This document shows, in pieces, positions 1-13,557 of a stretch of 64,000 bases of DNA. How positions within the stretch are numbered: the stretch's first letter is position 1; each line of letters starts with the position of its first letter. Origin of the DNA: Microbacterium sp. zg-Y818 (GTDB lineage Bacteria; Actinomycetota; Actinomycetes; Actinomycetales; Microbacteriaceae); the NCBI RefSeq assembly GCF_030246905.1, contig NZ_CP126741.1:1-64000 (forward strand). Direction: 5' to 3'. The notes below the pieces were generated by a model. The model did not search any database and was not told where the DNA came from. It saw only the letters and a program-made list of their open reading frames with translations. Both the position numbers and the translations under genes were made by a program.

Positions 1-34
1 GGCGAGGTTGCCTGATTAGCGTTGCCCCCGCACG

Positions 35-43
35 TTATCCACA
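35..43 (+). promoter_or_regulatory. DnaA box upstream of dnaA
   Basis: Perfect TTATCCACA, 57 bp before the dnaA start. DnaA boxes in front of dnaA are usually sites of autoregulation; that role is inferred here. Confidence 0.7.
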
Positions 44-100
44 GGCCCGCCCCCTCCGAGTGCGGCGGGATGCCACGGCGCATCGACCCCCGGAGGCGCA

Positions 101-1516
101 ATGTCACAGCACGATCTTCCAGACGTTCCGGTCTGGAGAGCCGTGCTCGGCGAACTCTCCCACGACGAGCGGGTGACCCCGCAATTGCAGGGATTCCTCA
201 GCCTCGCGGTGGCGCAGGGCGTCATGAGCGGAACGCTGTACCTGGATGTGCCCAATGAGCTCACCGCCGCTCAGCTGAACAAGCGTCTGCGCGCGCCGAT
301 CATGGAGGCCCTCGCCCGGGTCGACGCGCAGCCGGCGGCATCGGCCTTTCGCGTGGTGGTCAACCCGGAGCTCGCCGACGCGCACCTGAGTGCACCCACG
401 CCCCTGCAGCCGGTAGCGGCGCCCGTCATCGTGCGCAGTCCCATTGCCGAGGAACCCGAGCCGATCGCACCGCCGTCCCGCAGCGACACGCGGCTCAATC
501 CGAAGTACACCTTCGACAACTTCGTCATCGGCCAGTCCAACCGTTTCGCGCATGCCGCCGCCGTGGCTGTGGCCGAAGCACCCGCGAAGGCGTACAACCC
601 GCTGTTCATCTACGGCGACTCGGGTCTGGGCAAGACCCACCTGCTGCACGCGATCGGCGAGTACGGGCTGAGCCTGTACCCCGGCATCCGGGTGCGATAC
701 GTCTCGAGCGAAGAGTTCACCAACGACTTCATCAACTCGATCGCCAACAACCGCGGTGCCGCCTTCCAGGCACGCTACCGCGAAGTCGACATCCTGCTGA
801 TCGACGACATCCAGTTCCTGCAGGGGCGCGCCGAGACGCAAGAAGCCTTCTTCCACACGTTCAACCAGCTGCACGACCACGACAAGCAGGTCGTGATCAC
901 CAGCGACCTGCCGCCGCGGCTGCTCACCGGGTTCGAAGACCGCATGCGCAGTCGGTTCGAGTGGGGTCTGATCACCGACGTTCAGGCACCCGACCTCGAG
1001 ACCCGCATCGCAATCCTCCGTAAGAAGGCGCAGTCCGAGCGACTTCTGGTGCCCGACGAGGTTCTCGAGTACATCGCCACCAAGGTCTCGTCGAACATCC
1101 GCGAGCTCGAAGGGGCGCTGATCCGCGTCTCGGCGTTCGCGAGCCTCAACCGCTCGTCGCTGGACATCTCCCTCGCACAGACCGTGCTGCGCGACATCAT
1201 CGATCACGACGATGCCAACGTGGTCTCGCCCACCGACATCATCACGGCCACCGCACAGTACTTCCGGCTGTCGGTGGATGATCTCTACGGCTCAAGCAGG
1301 TCCCAGGCCGTCGCCACGGCCCGTCAGATCGCGATGTACCTGTGCCGTGAGCGCACGAGCCTGTCGCTGCCCAAGATCGGGCAGCTGTTCGGCAACCGCG
1401 ACCACACGACCGTCATGTACGCCTACAAGAAGATCAGCGAACTCATGAAGGAGCGTCGCTCGATCTACAACCAGGTGTCGGAGATCACGACCCAGCTCGG
1501 TCGCAACGGCCGCTGA
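101..1516 (+). CDS. dnaA: Chromosomal replication initiator DnaA
   Basis: 471-residue initiator ATPase that binds DnaA boxes in oriC and opens the duplex. The N-terminal domain (about 1-90) is followed by a short Pro-rich linker. The AAA+ core carries Walker [12 protein letters not shown] (about 172-182) and Walker [11 protein letters not shown] (about 231-240). The C-terminal helix-turn-helix contains the DnaA signature ending in [10 protein letters not shown] (about 435). Length fits actinobacterial DnaA. The ATG start is preceded by a purine-rich stretch (GGAGGCGCA) as ribosome site. A DnaA box lies upstream and the main origin cluster lies downstream, before dnaN. Confidence 0.98.
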   Translation: MSQHDLPDVPVWRAVLGELSHDERVTPQLQGFLSLAVAQGVMSGTLYLDVPNELTAAQLNKRLRAPIMEALARVDAQPAASAFRVVVNPELADAHLSAPTPLQPVAAPVIVRSPIAEEPEPIAPPSRSDTRLNPKYTFDNFVIGQSNRFAHAAAVAVAEAPAKAYNPLFIYGDSGLGKTHLLHAIGEYGLSLYPGIRVRYVSSEEFTNDFINSIANNRGAAFQARYREVDILLIDDIQFLQGRAETQEAFFHTFNQLHDHDKQVVITSDLPPRLLTGFEDRMRSRFEWGLITDVQAPDLETRIAILRKKAQSERLLVPDEVLEYIATKVSSNIRELEGALIRVSAFASLNRSSLDISLAQTVLRDIIDHDDANVVSPTDIITATAQYFRLSVDDLYGSSRSQAVATARQIAMYLCRERTSLSLPKIGQLFGNRDHTTVMYAYKKISELMKERRSIYNQVSEITTQLGRNGR

Positions 1517-1591
1517 CGGCCACTGCCGCACACCGCGGCCTGAACACCCCTGCGCGGGACGGGCCTCTCTTCGGGTACCCACGACGCATCG

Positions 1592-1628
1592 GCGCGGGCT
1601 CCCACCGCGCGGGCTCCCACCGCGCGGC
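1592..1628. repeat. 15-bp tandem repeat after dnaA
   Basis: GCGCGGGCTCCCACC occurs twice without a gap (1592-1606, 1607-1621), followed by a 6-7 bp partial third copy. It lies in the dnaA-dnaN gap, upstream of the DnaA boxes. No function can be read from it. Confidence 0.75.
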
Positions 1629-1716
1629 ACCCTCCCGCGCCGCCTCCCCCGTCGCCACGACGACGTCTTGCGCGCGCTCGCGCCCGCATTCCCCGCGGCG
1701 TATGTTCCACGCGGTT

Positions 1717-2040
1717 GCGCATGCCATCCGTCGGCGGTTGACAGGGCGCCTGTGGGGTCCCATCATCCAGTTCTACACAGTGTGGAAAACCTGTGGATAA
1801 ATGTGAGACGCGCCGACACGATTGTGAGTGGATCCGGCCCGCCTGTGGATGACAAGAGTTTTGTGTCACCCCCCGACAACCCGCGGAATCACGCCAATCC
1901 TCACCGAATCCACAAGTCACACGGGTGTAGTTCGGTTGTGCCGACTGGGATCGACGAAGTTATCCACAGTTTCCACAGCTGTTAACAAGATGACAGAACC
2001 ATCTCTATGAATTCCGGGTCCATCACCGTGTCCGCCGCTG
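1717..2040. other. oriC: Replication origin oriC
   Basis: The non-coding gap between dnaA and dnaN holds a cluster of DnaA boxes. Perfect copies are 1792-1800 (reverse, TGTGGATAA) and 1960-1968 (forward, TTATCCACA). Close variants are 1781-1789 (reverse, TGTGGAAAA), 1844-1852 (reverse, TGTGGATGA), 1906-1914 (forward) and 1969-1977 (forward, GTTTCCACA). The stretch 1978-2015 just beyond the last boxes is clearly richer in A/T than its surroundings and is the likely unwinding element. Location and content match actinobacterial origins. Confidence 0.9.
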
Positions 2041-2112
2041 CGCCGGCGTCTTCCGAGGCCGAGGCTTCGTGGCACTAGCATGGGAGGCCCTACCGCCATC
2101 AAGGGAGCACCA

Positions 2113-3264
2113 GTGAAGTTCCACGTCAATCGCGATGTCTTCAGCGAGGCCGTGTCGTTCGTCGTGAAGCTTCTGCCGCAGCGCAACCCGCAGCCGATCC
2201 TCGCCGGTGTGCTCATCGAAGCCACCGAGACCGGGCTGTCGCTGTCGGCTTTCGACTACGAGGCATCCGCCCGCACCACCATCGAGGCGACCGTCGACGA
2301 CCCGGGCACGATCCTGGTTCACGGTCGACTGCTCGCCGACATCGCCAGCAAGCTCCCCAACGCTCCCGTGCAGATGAGCCTCGAAGAAGACGGCGGCATC
2401 CTGCTCACCTGCGGATCGGCGCGGTTCACCCTGTCGTCCATGCCGGTGCAGGAGTACCCCGCGATCCCCGAGGTCTCCGGAGAGTCCGGCCTCGTCCCCG
2501 CCGACGACTTCGCCACGGCGATCGCCCAGGTCGCCTTCGCCGCCTCGCGCGACGACGTGACTCCGGTGCTCACCGGCGTGCAGCTCGAGGTCTCGGGCAC
2601 GCAGCTCAGCCTCGTCGCCACCGACCGCTACCGCGTCGCGCTGCGCGAGCTGCCGTGGGACGGCGGCTCGGCGGCGTCTGAAGAGACGACGACTGCGCTC
2701 GTGCCGGCGCGCACCCTGACCGAGGTCGGCAAGACCTTCGCGCACTCCGGCGACATCTCGATCGCCTTCTCCGGCACCGGCGACCGCGAGATCATCGCGT
2801 TCACCGCCGGCAACAAGACGGTCACGTCGCTGCTGATCAAGGGCAACTTCCCGCCCGTGCGCCGCCTCTTCCCCGAGCAGACCGAGCACCACGCGGTCGT
2901 CAACACCGCCGACCTCGTCGAGGCTGTTCGTCGCGTGTCGCTCGTGCTCGACCGCTCGGCGCCGCTGCGGTTCACGTTCACCGCCGACGGCGTCTCGATG
3001 GACGCCTCGGGTACAGAGCAGGCTCGGGCAACCGAATCGGTCGATGCCACGCTCGTGGGCGAAGACGTCACGCTGGGCCTGAACCCCCAGTACCTCATCG
3101 AGGCTCTCGGCGCCGTCCGCAGCGAGTTCACCCGCATCACGTTCACCTCCAGCGAGAACGCCAACAAGCTCAGCCCGGTGCTGATCACGGCGCAGACCTC
3201 GGTGGACAGGGCGGGCGAGGGGTCGTTCAAGTACCTGCTGCAGCCCAACCTGCTCCTGCGCTGA
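2113..3264 (+). CDS. dnaN: DNA polymerase III beta sliding clamp
   Basis: 383-residue sliding clamp that tethers polymerase III and many repair proteins to DNA. Three repeated clamp domains are recognisable, from KFHVNRDVFSEAV at the N-terminus to the C-terminal segment ending LLQPNLLLR. I chose GTG at 2113 (MKFHVNRDVF) because GGGAG lies 5 bp upstream and the protein then has family length; an in-frame ATG at 2080 would add 11 unconserved residues. It follows oriC and precedes recF by 48 bp. NucS, encoded near 49 kb, ends in a clamp-binding-type tail (APRLF), so it is a probable partner. Confidence 0.97.
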   Translation: MKFHVNRDVFSEAVSFVVKLLPQRNPQPILAGVLIEATETGLSLSAFDYEASARTTIEATVDDPGTILVHGRLLADIASKLPNAPVQMSLEEDGGILLTCGSARFTLSSMPVQEYPAIPEVSGESGLVPADDFATAIAQVAFAASRDDVTPVLTGVQLEVSGTQLSLVATDRYRVALRELPWDGGSAASEETTTALVPARTLTEVGKTFAHSGDISIAFSGTGDREIIAFTAGNKTVTSLLIKGNFPPVRRLFPEQTEHHAVVNTADLVEAVRRVSLVLDRSAPLRFTFTADGVSMDASGTEQARATESVDATLVGEDVTLGLNPQYLIEALGAVRSEFTRITFTSSENANKLSPVLITAQTSVDRAGEGSFKYLLQPNLLLR

Positions 3265-3312
3265 CCTGCCGCCGCCCGGCGTCCTGTCGGACCGGCGAAC
3301 TAAGGTGATTCG

Positions 3313-4470
3313 GTGATCGTCGAGCAGCTCAGCCTCGTGGACTTCCGCAATTATGCGGCGGCCGACGTCGCACTGACGTCGGGAGCGAACGTCTTCGTCG
3401 GCCGCAACGGCCAGGGAAAGACGAACCTCGTCGAGGCGATCGCGTTCCTGGCCACGCTGGGGTCGCACCGCGTCTCGAACGATGCCCCGATGGTGCGCGA
3501 CGGCGCGGATGCCGCAATCGTGCGGGCGCGGCTCGCCCACGGGGAGCGCCGCGTGCAGCTAGAAGCCCAGGTCAACCGCCAGGGGTCGAACAAGGCACGG
3601 GTCAACGGAGCTCCGGTCAAGCCTGCCGAACTGCCGCGTTACGCGCAGGTGGTGCTGTTCGCCCCCGAAGACCTGCAGATCGTCCGCGGCGACCCGTCGG
3701 CCCGCCGCCGCTTCGCCGATCAGCTGCTGGTCCAGCGCAGTCCCCGCATGTCGGGAGTGCTCGCCGACTACGACCGCGTGCTCAAACAGCGCACTGCGCT
3801 GCTGAAGTCCGCGAAGGCGCGGGGCGTTCGCGGCGATGCCCTCGCGACCCTCGACGTGTGGGACGACAAGCTCGTCACCCTCGGCACGCAGGTGATCCGG
3901 GCCCGGCTGGCATTGGCCGCCGAGCTCACCCAGCCCCTCGTCGACGCCTACTCCTCCATCGCCGGCGCCGACCACAGTCCCGAACTCGTGTGGGCGCTGT
4001 CGGTGGACGGCGCCGACCCCGAAGAGGATGCCGCGTCAGCGGCGACGGCCTCCGATGCGTCCGCCGTCGAGGCGCTGTTCCGCTCCGCCCTCGCCGCACG
4101 CCGCACCGCCGAGCTCGAGCGCGGCCTCACCCTCACCGGGCCCCACCGCGACGACATGCTGCTGCGCGTGCGGGGTCTGCCGGTGAAGGGATATGCCTCG
4201 CACGGTGAATCGTGGTCGGTCGCGCTCGCACTGCGCCTGGCATCCGCCCATCTGCTGCGGGCGGAATCGCGCCTCGGCGACCCGGTGCTGATCCTCGACG
4301 ACGTCTTCGCCGAGCTCGACGCCGATCGGCGCAGCCGCCTCGCCGGGCTCGTCGCCGACTACGAGCAGGTGGTCGTCACCGCTGCCGTCGAAGAAGACGT
4401 GCCGCAGGCGCTGCGTGCGCGGACCGTGCGCGTGGAGGCGGGTCGCATCCTGGAGGCGGACGATGCCTGA
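3313..4470 (+). CDS. recF: DNA replication and repair protein RecF
   Basis: 385-residue SMC-like ATPase that helps load RecA at single-strand gaps. Walker A is VGRNGQGKTNLVEA (about 29-42). The C-terminal ABC signature region lies around KGYASHGESWS and Walker B is LILDDVFAELD. The GTG start at 3313 is preceded by AAGGTG at 3302-3307. The last 8 bp overlap the start of the DciA gene, so the two are translationally coupled. The order dnaN-recF-dciA-gyrB is the usual actinobacterial one; no gnd gene intervenes here, unlike in some relatives. Confidence 0.96.
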   Translation: MIVEQLSLVDFRNYAAADVALTSGANVFVGRNGQGKTNLVEAIAFLATLGSHRVSNDAPMVRDGADAAIVRARLAHGERRVQLEAQVNRQGSNKARVNGAPVKPAELPRYAQVVLFAPEDLQIVRGDPSARRRFADQLLVQRSPRMSGVLADYDRVLKQRTALLKSAKARGVRGDALATLDVWDDKLVTLGTQVIRARLALAAELTQPLVDAYSSIAGADHSPELVWALSVDGADPEEDAASAATASDASAVEALFRSALAARRTAELERGLTLTGPHRDDMLLRVRGLPVKGYASHGESWSVALALRLASAHLLRAESRLGDPVLILDDVFAELDADRRSRLAGLVADYEQVVVTAAVEEDVPQALRARTVRVEAGRILEADDA

Positions 4471-4948
4471 TCCCGCGCGCATTCCCGAGACGATTGCCAC
4501 GTACATGCGGCTGCGGGGCCTGGAGCCGACGCAGCGGTCGCGGCGCCGCCGGCGCCCCGCGACGAACGATGAGAACGCCCCTTTCACGCCGGGACGCGAT
4601 CCGCACGGACTCGGCGACGTGGTCGCCGACCTCACCCGCGCTTCGGGGTGGAACTCGCAGCTGGCCCGCGAGGATCTGGTGCTGCAGTGGGAGCAGGTCG
4701 CCGGTGAGGAGACCGCGCGGCACGCATCTCCGGTGGCTTTGGGTGACGGCGTGCTCACGGTGCAGTGCGATTCGACCGCGTGGGCACGGCAACTCACCCT
4801 CATGCGCGCGACGATCGTCACCGAGATCGTGCGACGCTTCCCCGAGGCGGGGGTCTCGAGCATCCGCTTCGTGGGGCCGGACGTCCCCTCCTGGAAATGG
4901 GGTCGCAGAGCGATTCCAGGGCGGGGTCCCCGCGATACCTACGGTTGA
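4463..4948 (+). CDS. dciA: DciA-like protein (DUF721), putative helicase loader
   Basis: 161-residue DUF721 protein. The family is proposed to help load the replicative helicase DnaB in bacteria that lack DnaC or DnaI; the role here is by family. A basic N-terminal part (QRSRRRRRP) precedes the conserved domain (about 55-150) with the W-x-VAG core in LQWEQVAGEETARHASPV and TVQCDSTAWARQL. The ATG at 4463 has GGAGG 6 bp upstream inside the recF end, which settles the start. It lies between recF and gyrB, its standard place. Confidence 0.92.
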   Translation: MPDPARIPETIATYMRLRGLEPTQRSRRRRRPATNDENAPFTPGRDPHGLGDVVADLTRASGWNSQLAREDLVLQWEQVAGEETARHASPVALGDGVLTVQCDSTAWARQLTLMRATIVTEIVRRFPEAGVSSIRFVGPDVPSWKWGRRAIPGRGPRDTYG

Positions 4949-5028
4949 CCGACGATCTGGGCCATTCCGGCGGTTTTCGTCGCGCCACAGGGCCATTCAC
5001 GCCGCGAGCGAGCGGCGAAACCCGATAG

Positions 5029-7110
<2,082 letters not shown>

Positions 7111-7142
7111 GCGCGGCACGAGCGAATCGAAACTGAGAAGAC

Positions 7143-9718
<2,576 letters not shown>

Positions 9719-9722
<4 letters not shown>

Positions 9723-10123
9723 GCACGGTAGCCGACAAGCTGGCTAAGAAGTCCTCCAGCAAGACCAGTTCCAAGCAGGTGCGACTGCGCCTGGTCTACG
9801 TGGACTTCTGGTCCGCGGTGAAGCTGTCGTTCCTGGCCTCGGTGGCGCTCGCGATCGTGACGGTCGTCTCGATCTTCCTGGTGTACCTGGTGCTCGAGGC
9901 CACCACGCTGCTGTCGAAGCTGGACGAGCTGTTCATGGCGTTCACCGACGGCACCGTCTCGCTCACCACGTTCATCGGACTCCCGCAGGTGATGGCGTTC
10001 GCCGCCGTCATCGCGATCCTCAACCTCATCGTCTTCACGGTGCTGGGTGCGGTCGTGGCGGGCATCTACAACCTGATGGTCAAGATCACCGGCGGCCTGC
10101 TCGTCGGATTCACCTCCAACTGA
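9719..10123 (+). CDS. DUF3566 transmembrane protein
   Basis: 134-residue membrane protein of the DUF3566 family, found immediately after gyrA in most Actinobacteria. Function is unknown. The N-terminus is Lys/Ser-rich ([13 protein letters not shown]). Two strongly hydrophobic segments (about 38-60 and 95-120) flank a soluble or amphipathic middle part. It is coupled to gyrA by an ATGA overlap and followed by a long hairpin terminator, so it ends the gyrase transcript. Confidence 0.9.
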
Positions 10124-10127
10124 CGCG

Positions 10128-10167
10128 CCCGACGCGACTCGGTTTCGTGAAACCGGGTCGCGTCGGG
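10128..10167 (+). terminator. Hairpin terminator after gyrA-DUF3566
   Basis: An 11-bp perfect stem CCCGACGCGAC / GTCGCGTCGGG (10128-10138, 10157-10167) is extended inward by about 8 more pairs (TCGGTTTC / GAAACCGG with one G-T). It begins 4 bp after the DUF3566 stop. There is no U-tract, as is common in this phylum. Confidence 0.75.
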
Positions 10168-10206
10168 TAAAGTCTTGGAGGTTGCCGATGAGAAATCACG
10201 GCAGAC

Positions 10207-10280
10207 GGGGCTATAGCTCAGGCGGTTAGAGCGCTTCACTGATAATGAAGAGGTCCCAGGTTCAAGTCCTGGTAGCCCCA
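10207..10280 (+). tRNA. tRNA-Ile (GAT)
   Basis: 74-nt cloverleaf. Acceptor GGGGCTA pairs with TAGCCCC, the anticodon stem is CTTCA/TGAAG with loop CTGATAA (anticodon GAT), and the T-arm contains GGTTCAAGTCC. CCA is not encoded. It is directly followed by tRNA-Ala. Confidence 0.97.
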
Positions 10281-10294
10281 CAAAAACAAGCCCC

Positions 10295-10367
10295 GGGGCC
10301 TTAGCTCAGTTGGTAGAGCGCCTGCTTTGCAAGCAGGATGTCAGGAGTTCGAATCTCCTAGGCTCCA
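10295..10367 (+). tRNA. tRNA-Ala (TGC)
   Basis: 73-nt cloverleaf. Acceptor GGGGCCT pairs with AGGCTCC (one G-T). The anticodon stem is CCTGC/GCAGG with loop TTTGCAA, anticodon TGC. The 14-bp gap to tRNA-Ile indicates one transcript. The Ile-Ala pair near gyrA is common in this group. Confidence 0.97.
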
Positions 10368-10371
10368 CAGT

Positions 10372-10405
10372 CGAGAAGCGCCGCCCACATGGGCGGCGCT
10401 TCTCG
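10372..10405 (+). terminator. Terminator after the tRNA pair
   Basis: Perfect 15-bp stem (CGAGAAGCGCCGCCC and its complement) around the loop ACAT, followed by TTTCG. It lies 5 bp after tRNA-Ala. Confidence 0.9.
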
Positions 10406-10521
10406 TTTCGGCACCGACTCCGCGTCCCGGGCGAAACCCGTGCGGGCCGTACCCTAAACGATCAGCCCGCCGCCTCGCGACCACCCCCGACTGCTCCGCC
10501 TGCCTGGCTAGAGTCGCACGC

Positions 10522-10944
10522 ATGCAACTTCGAGTCGCCGCCTACGCCGTCATCAGGGATGACGACGACCGCGTGCTGCTCGCGCACTGGAACGACAACG
10601 GCCGCTCGGGCTGGACGATGCCGGGCGGAGGCCTGGAGGCGGGGGAGGACCCGCAACATGCCGTGCGCCGCGAAGTGCGCGAGGAGACGGGCTACAAGGT
10701 CGCCGTCGACGACCTTCTCGGCATCCACTCCCGCGTCATCCCCGCCTCGCGTCGCCTGGAGGCCGCCGAGGACCCGCTGCACACCCTGAGGATCGTGTAC
10801 TCCGCCCGTGTGACCGGCGGACGCCTGCGCGATGAGATCGGCGGATCGACCGATCGAGCGGAGTGGTTCCCGGTGCCGGGGGTGCGGCTGCTGCAGCGCC
10901 TGAAGCTCGTGGACATCGCGCTGAAGATGGCCGACGTCAGCTGA
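10522..10944 (+). CDS. Nudix hydrolase
   Basis: 140-residue Nudix protein that hydrolyses a nucleoside diphosphate linked to some other group; the substrate cannot be read from sequence. The Nudix box is complete: GGGLEAGEDPQHAVRREV followed by REETGY (G-x5-E-x7-REVxEExG), about residues 36-59. The start is ATG at 10522, where homology to the family begins (MQLRVAAYAVI); longer in-frame starts run back into tRNA-Ala and are excluded. The 3' end overlaps the convergent YbaK-like gene by 8 bp. Confidence 0.9.
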   Translation: MQLRVAAYAVIRDDDDRVLLAHWNDNGRSGWTMPGGGLEAGEDPQHAVRREVREETGYKVAVDDLLGIHSRVIPASRRLEAAEDPLHTLRIVYSARVTGGRLRDEIGGSTDRAEWFPVPGVRLLQRLKLVDIALKMADVS

Positions 10945-11440
10945 GGGGCGCCCCAGGCGGCGGCTCCGCGACGGAGATATCCGCCACGGTCGCCCCGTAC
11001 GCCGCTATGAGGGCGTCTGCGTCGACGAACAGGCTGTAGCCGGGGGCACCGGCTCCCATGGCGATGCGTTTGCCCCTGATGCGCTCGTCGGCGAACACCG
11101 GCCAGTCCACGGTGCTGCCGATGGGAACGATCGTGCCGCGTGCGTAGCCGGTCGCGGCGAAGGCGTGCTCAGCGTCGGGGAGGCGCAGCTTGTTGACCCC
11201 CACGACGGCGCGGAGCTTGGGCCATGAGATCACCCGATCCCCGGGGACGAGAGCGAAGAGATAGGTGTCGTCGCTGCGCTTGACCACGAGGGTCTTGACG
11301 ATGTCGGCCGGCCGGATGCCGAGCAGCTCGGCGGCCTCGGGCAGGCTGTGTGCGGCGGGTCGCTCCCGGAAAGACACCTCGAGCCCGCGCGCCTGTGCGG
11401 CGTCGCGGGCTCGAGAGAGACCGTCGGACGGTGTCGTCAC
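10937..11440 (-). CDS. YbaK/EbsC-type aminoacyl-tRNA deacylase
   Basis: 167-residue single-domain YbaK/ProX-type protein. The family clears mischarged tRNAs in trans (for example Cys-tRNA-Pro). Typical segments are ADIVKTLVVK (about 45-54), GDRVISWPKLRAVVGVNKLRL and a glycine-rich C-terminal part with GAPGYSLFVDADAL. The exact tRNA substrate is not evident. ATG at 11440 overlaps the stop of the upstream membrane-protein gene by 4 bp (ATGA), so the two are coupled; the 3' end overlaps the convergent Nudix gene. Confidence 0.88.
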   Translation of the reverse strand: MTTPSDGLSRARDAAQARGLEVSFRERPAAHSLPEAAELLGIRPADIVKTLVVKRSDDTYLFALVPGDRVISWPKLRAVVGVNKLRLPDAEHAFAATGYARGTIVPIGSTVDWPVFADERIRGKRIAMGAGAPGYSLFVDADALIAAYGATVADISVAEPPPGAPLS

Positions 11441-12024
11441 GCGTCCGGTGCGCTCAGCGGGTCATCGGCCACCCACAGCTCGTCATCGGCGCGCAGCGTC
11501 TGCCAGGCGGCGTACGCGACGCCGAGCGCCGCAGAGATGGCCAGGATGATCGCGATGACGCTGCCGGCGCTCATGCTCTTCTTCGGCTCCGGAGCGACGA
11601 CGGCGAGCTTCTTGGCGAACTTCTTCGCCGCGTCCTTGCTGTACTTGTCAGCCTTCTTGGAGTACTTCGACACGTCGGGGGCGGCGAAGCCGCGACCCGC
11701 GGCGACCCGCGCACGCGTGTCGTTGGCGGCGTCCCACACCGACATCGCCGAACCGACGACGGCGCCGGCTGCGGGAACGACCTTGTCGTTGAGCACCTGC
11801 CGCGACACCTTCGTGGCCTTGGAGACGTATGGGGCGGCGTACTGCCCGTACGCGCCGCTGATCACCGGCATGACGTTCTCGCGCTGGTAGTGGCCGAGCT
11901 GACGGCCGGCCTCCTTGGCGACGTTGGCCGCTTCCCCCACGAGAACCTGCTGAGATTCCCACAGGGTGTTCGCCTGCTTCTGGAGCTTGCGGAGTTCCTT
12001 CTTGCGCTTGCGGCTGAGGCTCAC
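11437..12024 (-). CDS. Conserved hypothetical membrane-anchored protein
   Basis: 195 residues, no function recognised. The N-terminus is very basic and helical (SLSRKRKKELRKLQKQ). The middle is Ala/Val/Lys-rich and could form amphipathic helices. One transmembrane segment lies at about 151-170 (SVIAIILAISAALGVAYAAW), followed by a short acidic tail (DDELWVADDPLSAPDA). The GTG start at 12024 has GGGAGGG 6 bp upstream. It is co-transcribed with the YbaK-like gene and divergent from the cyclophilin gene. A cytoplasmic domain tethered by a C-terminal helix is the likely topology. Confidence 0.8.
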   Translation of the reverse strand: MSLSRKRKKELRKLQKQANTLWESQQVLVGEAANVAKEAGRQLGHYQRENVMPVISGAYGQYAAPYVSKATKVSRQVLNDKVVPAAGAVVGSAMSVWDAANDTRARVAAGRGFAAPDVSKYSKKADKYSKDAAKKFAKKLAVVAPEPKKSMSAGSVIAIILAISAALGVAYAAWQTLRADDELWVADDPLSAPDA

Positions 12025-12119
12025 GAGGGGCCCTCCCTAAATCGCTCGGACACGTTTATCCATATCTTGCCAGACGACCCCACCCCCGGACGGGAGGGGT
12101 TGCACATAACTCTGCGAGA

Positions 12120-12686
12120 ATGTACGACATGGCACTCCCCACAGCGGTCGCGACCCTGCACACCAACCACGGCGACATCGTCGTCAATCTCTTCGGAGAC
12201 CACGCACCCCGTACGGTGCAGAACTTCATCGGCCTGGCCGACGGAACGGGCGCCTGGACCGACCCCGCCACCGGCAAGCCGGGCGAGGGTCCGCTGTACA
12301 AGGACGTGATCTTCCACCGCATCATCCCCGGCTTCATGATCCAGGGGGGCGACCCGCTCGGCAAGGGCGTCGGCGGCCCCGGCTACACGTTCGACGACGA
12401 GATCAACCCCGAGCTGACCTTCGGCGCGCCGTACCTGCTGGCCATGGCCAACGCGGGGCTGCGTCGCAACGCGATCACCGGCAAGGCCGAGGGCACGAAC
12501 GGATCGCAGTTCTTCATCACCACCGACCCCACGCCGTGGCTCAACGGCAAGCACACGATCTTCGGCGAGGTCGCCGACGACGCCTCGCGTGCCGTGGTCG
12601 ACGAGATCGCCAAGGTTCCCACCGCGGCCGGCGACCGCCCGGTCGAGCCCGTCGTGATCTCCTCCATCGACATCGCGGCCGTCTGA
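12120..12686 (+). CDS. ppiA: Peptidyl-prolyl cis-trans isomerase, cyclophilin type
   Basis: 188-residue cytoplasmic cyclophilin that catalyses cis-trans isomerisation of Xaa-Pro bonds. The family core is clear: FHRIIPGFMIQGGDP carries the catalytic Arg, then GTNGSQFFITT and WLNGKHTIFGEV. No signal peptide is present. Two starts are possible, ATG at 12120 (MYDMALPT) or ATG at 12129 (MALPT). Neither has a good ribosome site; a leaderless mRNA from 12120 is possible. The position next to rhomboid, crgA and the kinase cluster is conserved in Actinobacteria. Confidence 0.94.
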   Translation: MYDMALPTAVATLHTNHGDIVVNLFGDHAPRTVQNFIGLADGTGAWTDPATGKPGEGPLYKDVIFHRIIPGFMIQGGDPLGKGVGGPGYTFDDEINPELTFGAPYLLAMANAGLRRNAITGKAEGTNGSQFFITTDPTPWLNGKHTIFGEVADDASRAVVDEIAKVPTAAGDRPVEPVVISSIDIAAV

Positions 12687-12705
12687 GCATCGGTCGACTC
12701 GGCGC

Positions 12706-13557
12706 GTGACCGCACCGGACTTCGGCGCCAATCCGGAGAACTTCTGCTACCGGCATCCTGACCGGCAGAGCTTCGTGCTGTGCCAGCGGTGCCTGCGCAC
12801 GATCTGTCCTGAGTGTCAGACGCAGATGCCGGTCGGTGTGATCTGTCCGGAGTGCCTGCGCGACCAGCAGAAGGCGGCGAAGCCCACGCGCATGCCGTCG
12901 CGGCGGGCGGTCACGCGCGATCCCCGGCCGCTGGTGACGTATGCGCTGATCATCCTCACGTCGATCACGTACGTCCTGGCCCAGCTTCCGGTGGTCGGCG
13001 GCTACGTCTCGTCGTACCTGGCCTTCAACAGCGCCTTCGTCCTGCCGAGTCCCGCTTTCCAGCCGTGGCGGCTGCTGACGGTCACGCTCGTGCACGCGAG
13101 CCTCTGGCACGTCGCGCTGAACATGCTGGCGCTGTGGGCGCTGGGACGCAGCCTCGAGCCGCTGCTGGGTCGCGCGCGATTTCTGGCGCTGTACCTGCTG
13201 AGCGCGCTCGGCGGCTCGGTGCTGGTGGCGCTGCTCGCGCCGGGCACGTGGGTTGTGGGCGCGTCGGGTGCGGTGTGGGGCCTGCTGGGCGCCATGTTCG
13301 TGATCGGGCGGCACCTGGGCGCCAACGTGACCGCCATCGCGGTGCTGCTGGGGCTCAACCTCGTGATCACCTTCCTGCCGGGGTCGGGCATCTCCTGGCA
13401 GGCCCACATCGGCGGCGGCCTCGTGGGCGCGCTCGTGGGGATGATCTTCGCCCGCACGCGGGCCGAGCGTCAGCGGCAGCAGCAGATCTGGCTGCTCGTG
13501 GCCGTCGGAGTGGGATTGCTGGCGCTGCTGGTCATCCCCGCGCTGGTCTACGGATAG
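12706..13557 (+). CDS. Rhomboid-family intramembrane serine protease with N-terminal zinc ribbon
   Basis: 283 residues. The N-terminus is a cysteine-rich zinc-binding-type module (Cys14, His17, Cys26, Cys29, Cys34, Cys37, Cys47, Cys50), followed by six or seven membrane helices. The rhomboid signature is intact: WRLLTVTLVHAS, HVALNMLALW, catalytic Ser187 in GASG and His234 in AHIGG. It should cleave transmembrane substrates within the membrane; targets are unknown. The GTG start at 12706 lies 19 bp after the cyclophilin stop, so it is probably co-transcribed. A DnaA box and a palindrome follow the stop directly. Confidence 0.92.
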   Translation: MTAPDFGANPENFCYRHPDRQSFVLCQRCLRTICPECQTQMPVGVICPECLRDQQKAAKPTRMPSRRAVTRDPRPLVTYALIILTSITYVLAQLPVVGGYVSSYLAFNSAFVLPSPAFQPWRLLTVTLVHASLWHVALNMLALWALGRSLEPLLGRARFLALYLLSALGGSVLVALLAPGTWVVGASGAVWGLLGAMFVIGRHLGANVTAIAVLLGLNLVITFLPGSGISWQAHIGGGLVGALVGMIFARTRAERQRQQQIWLLVAVGVGLLALLVIPALVYG

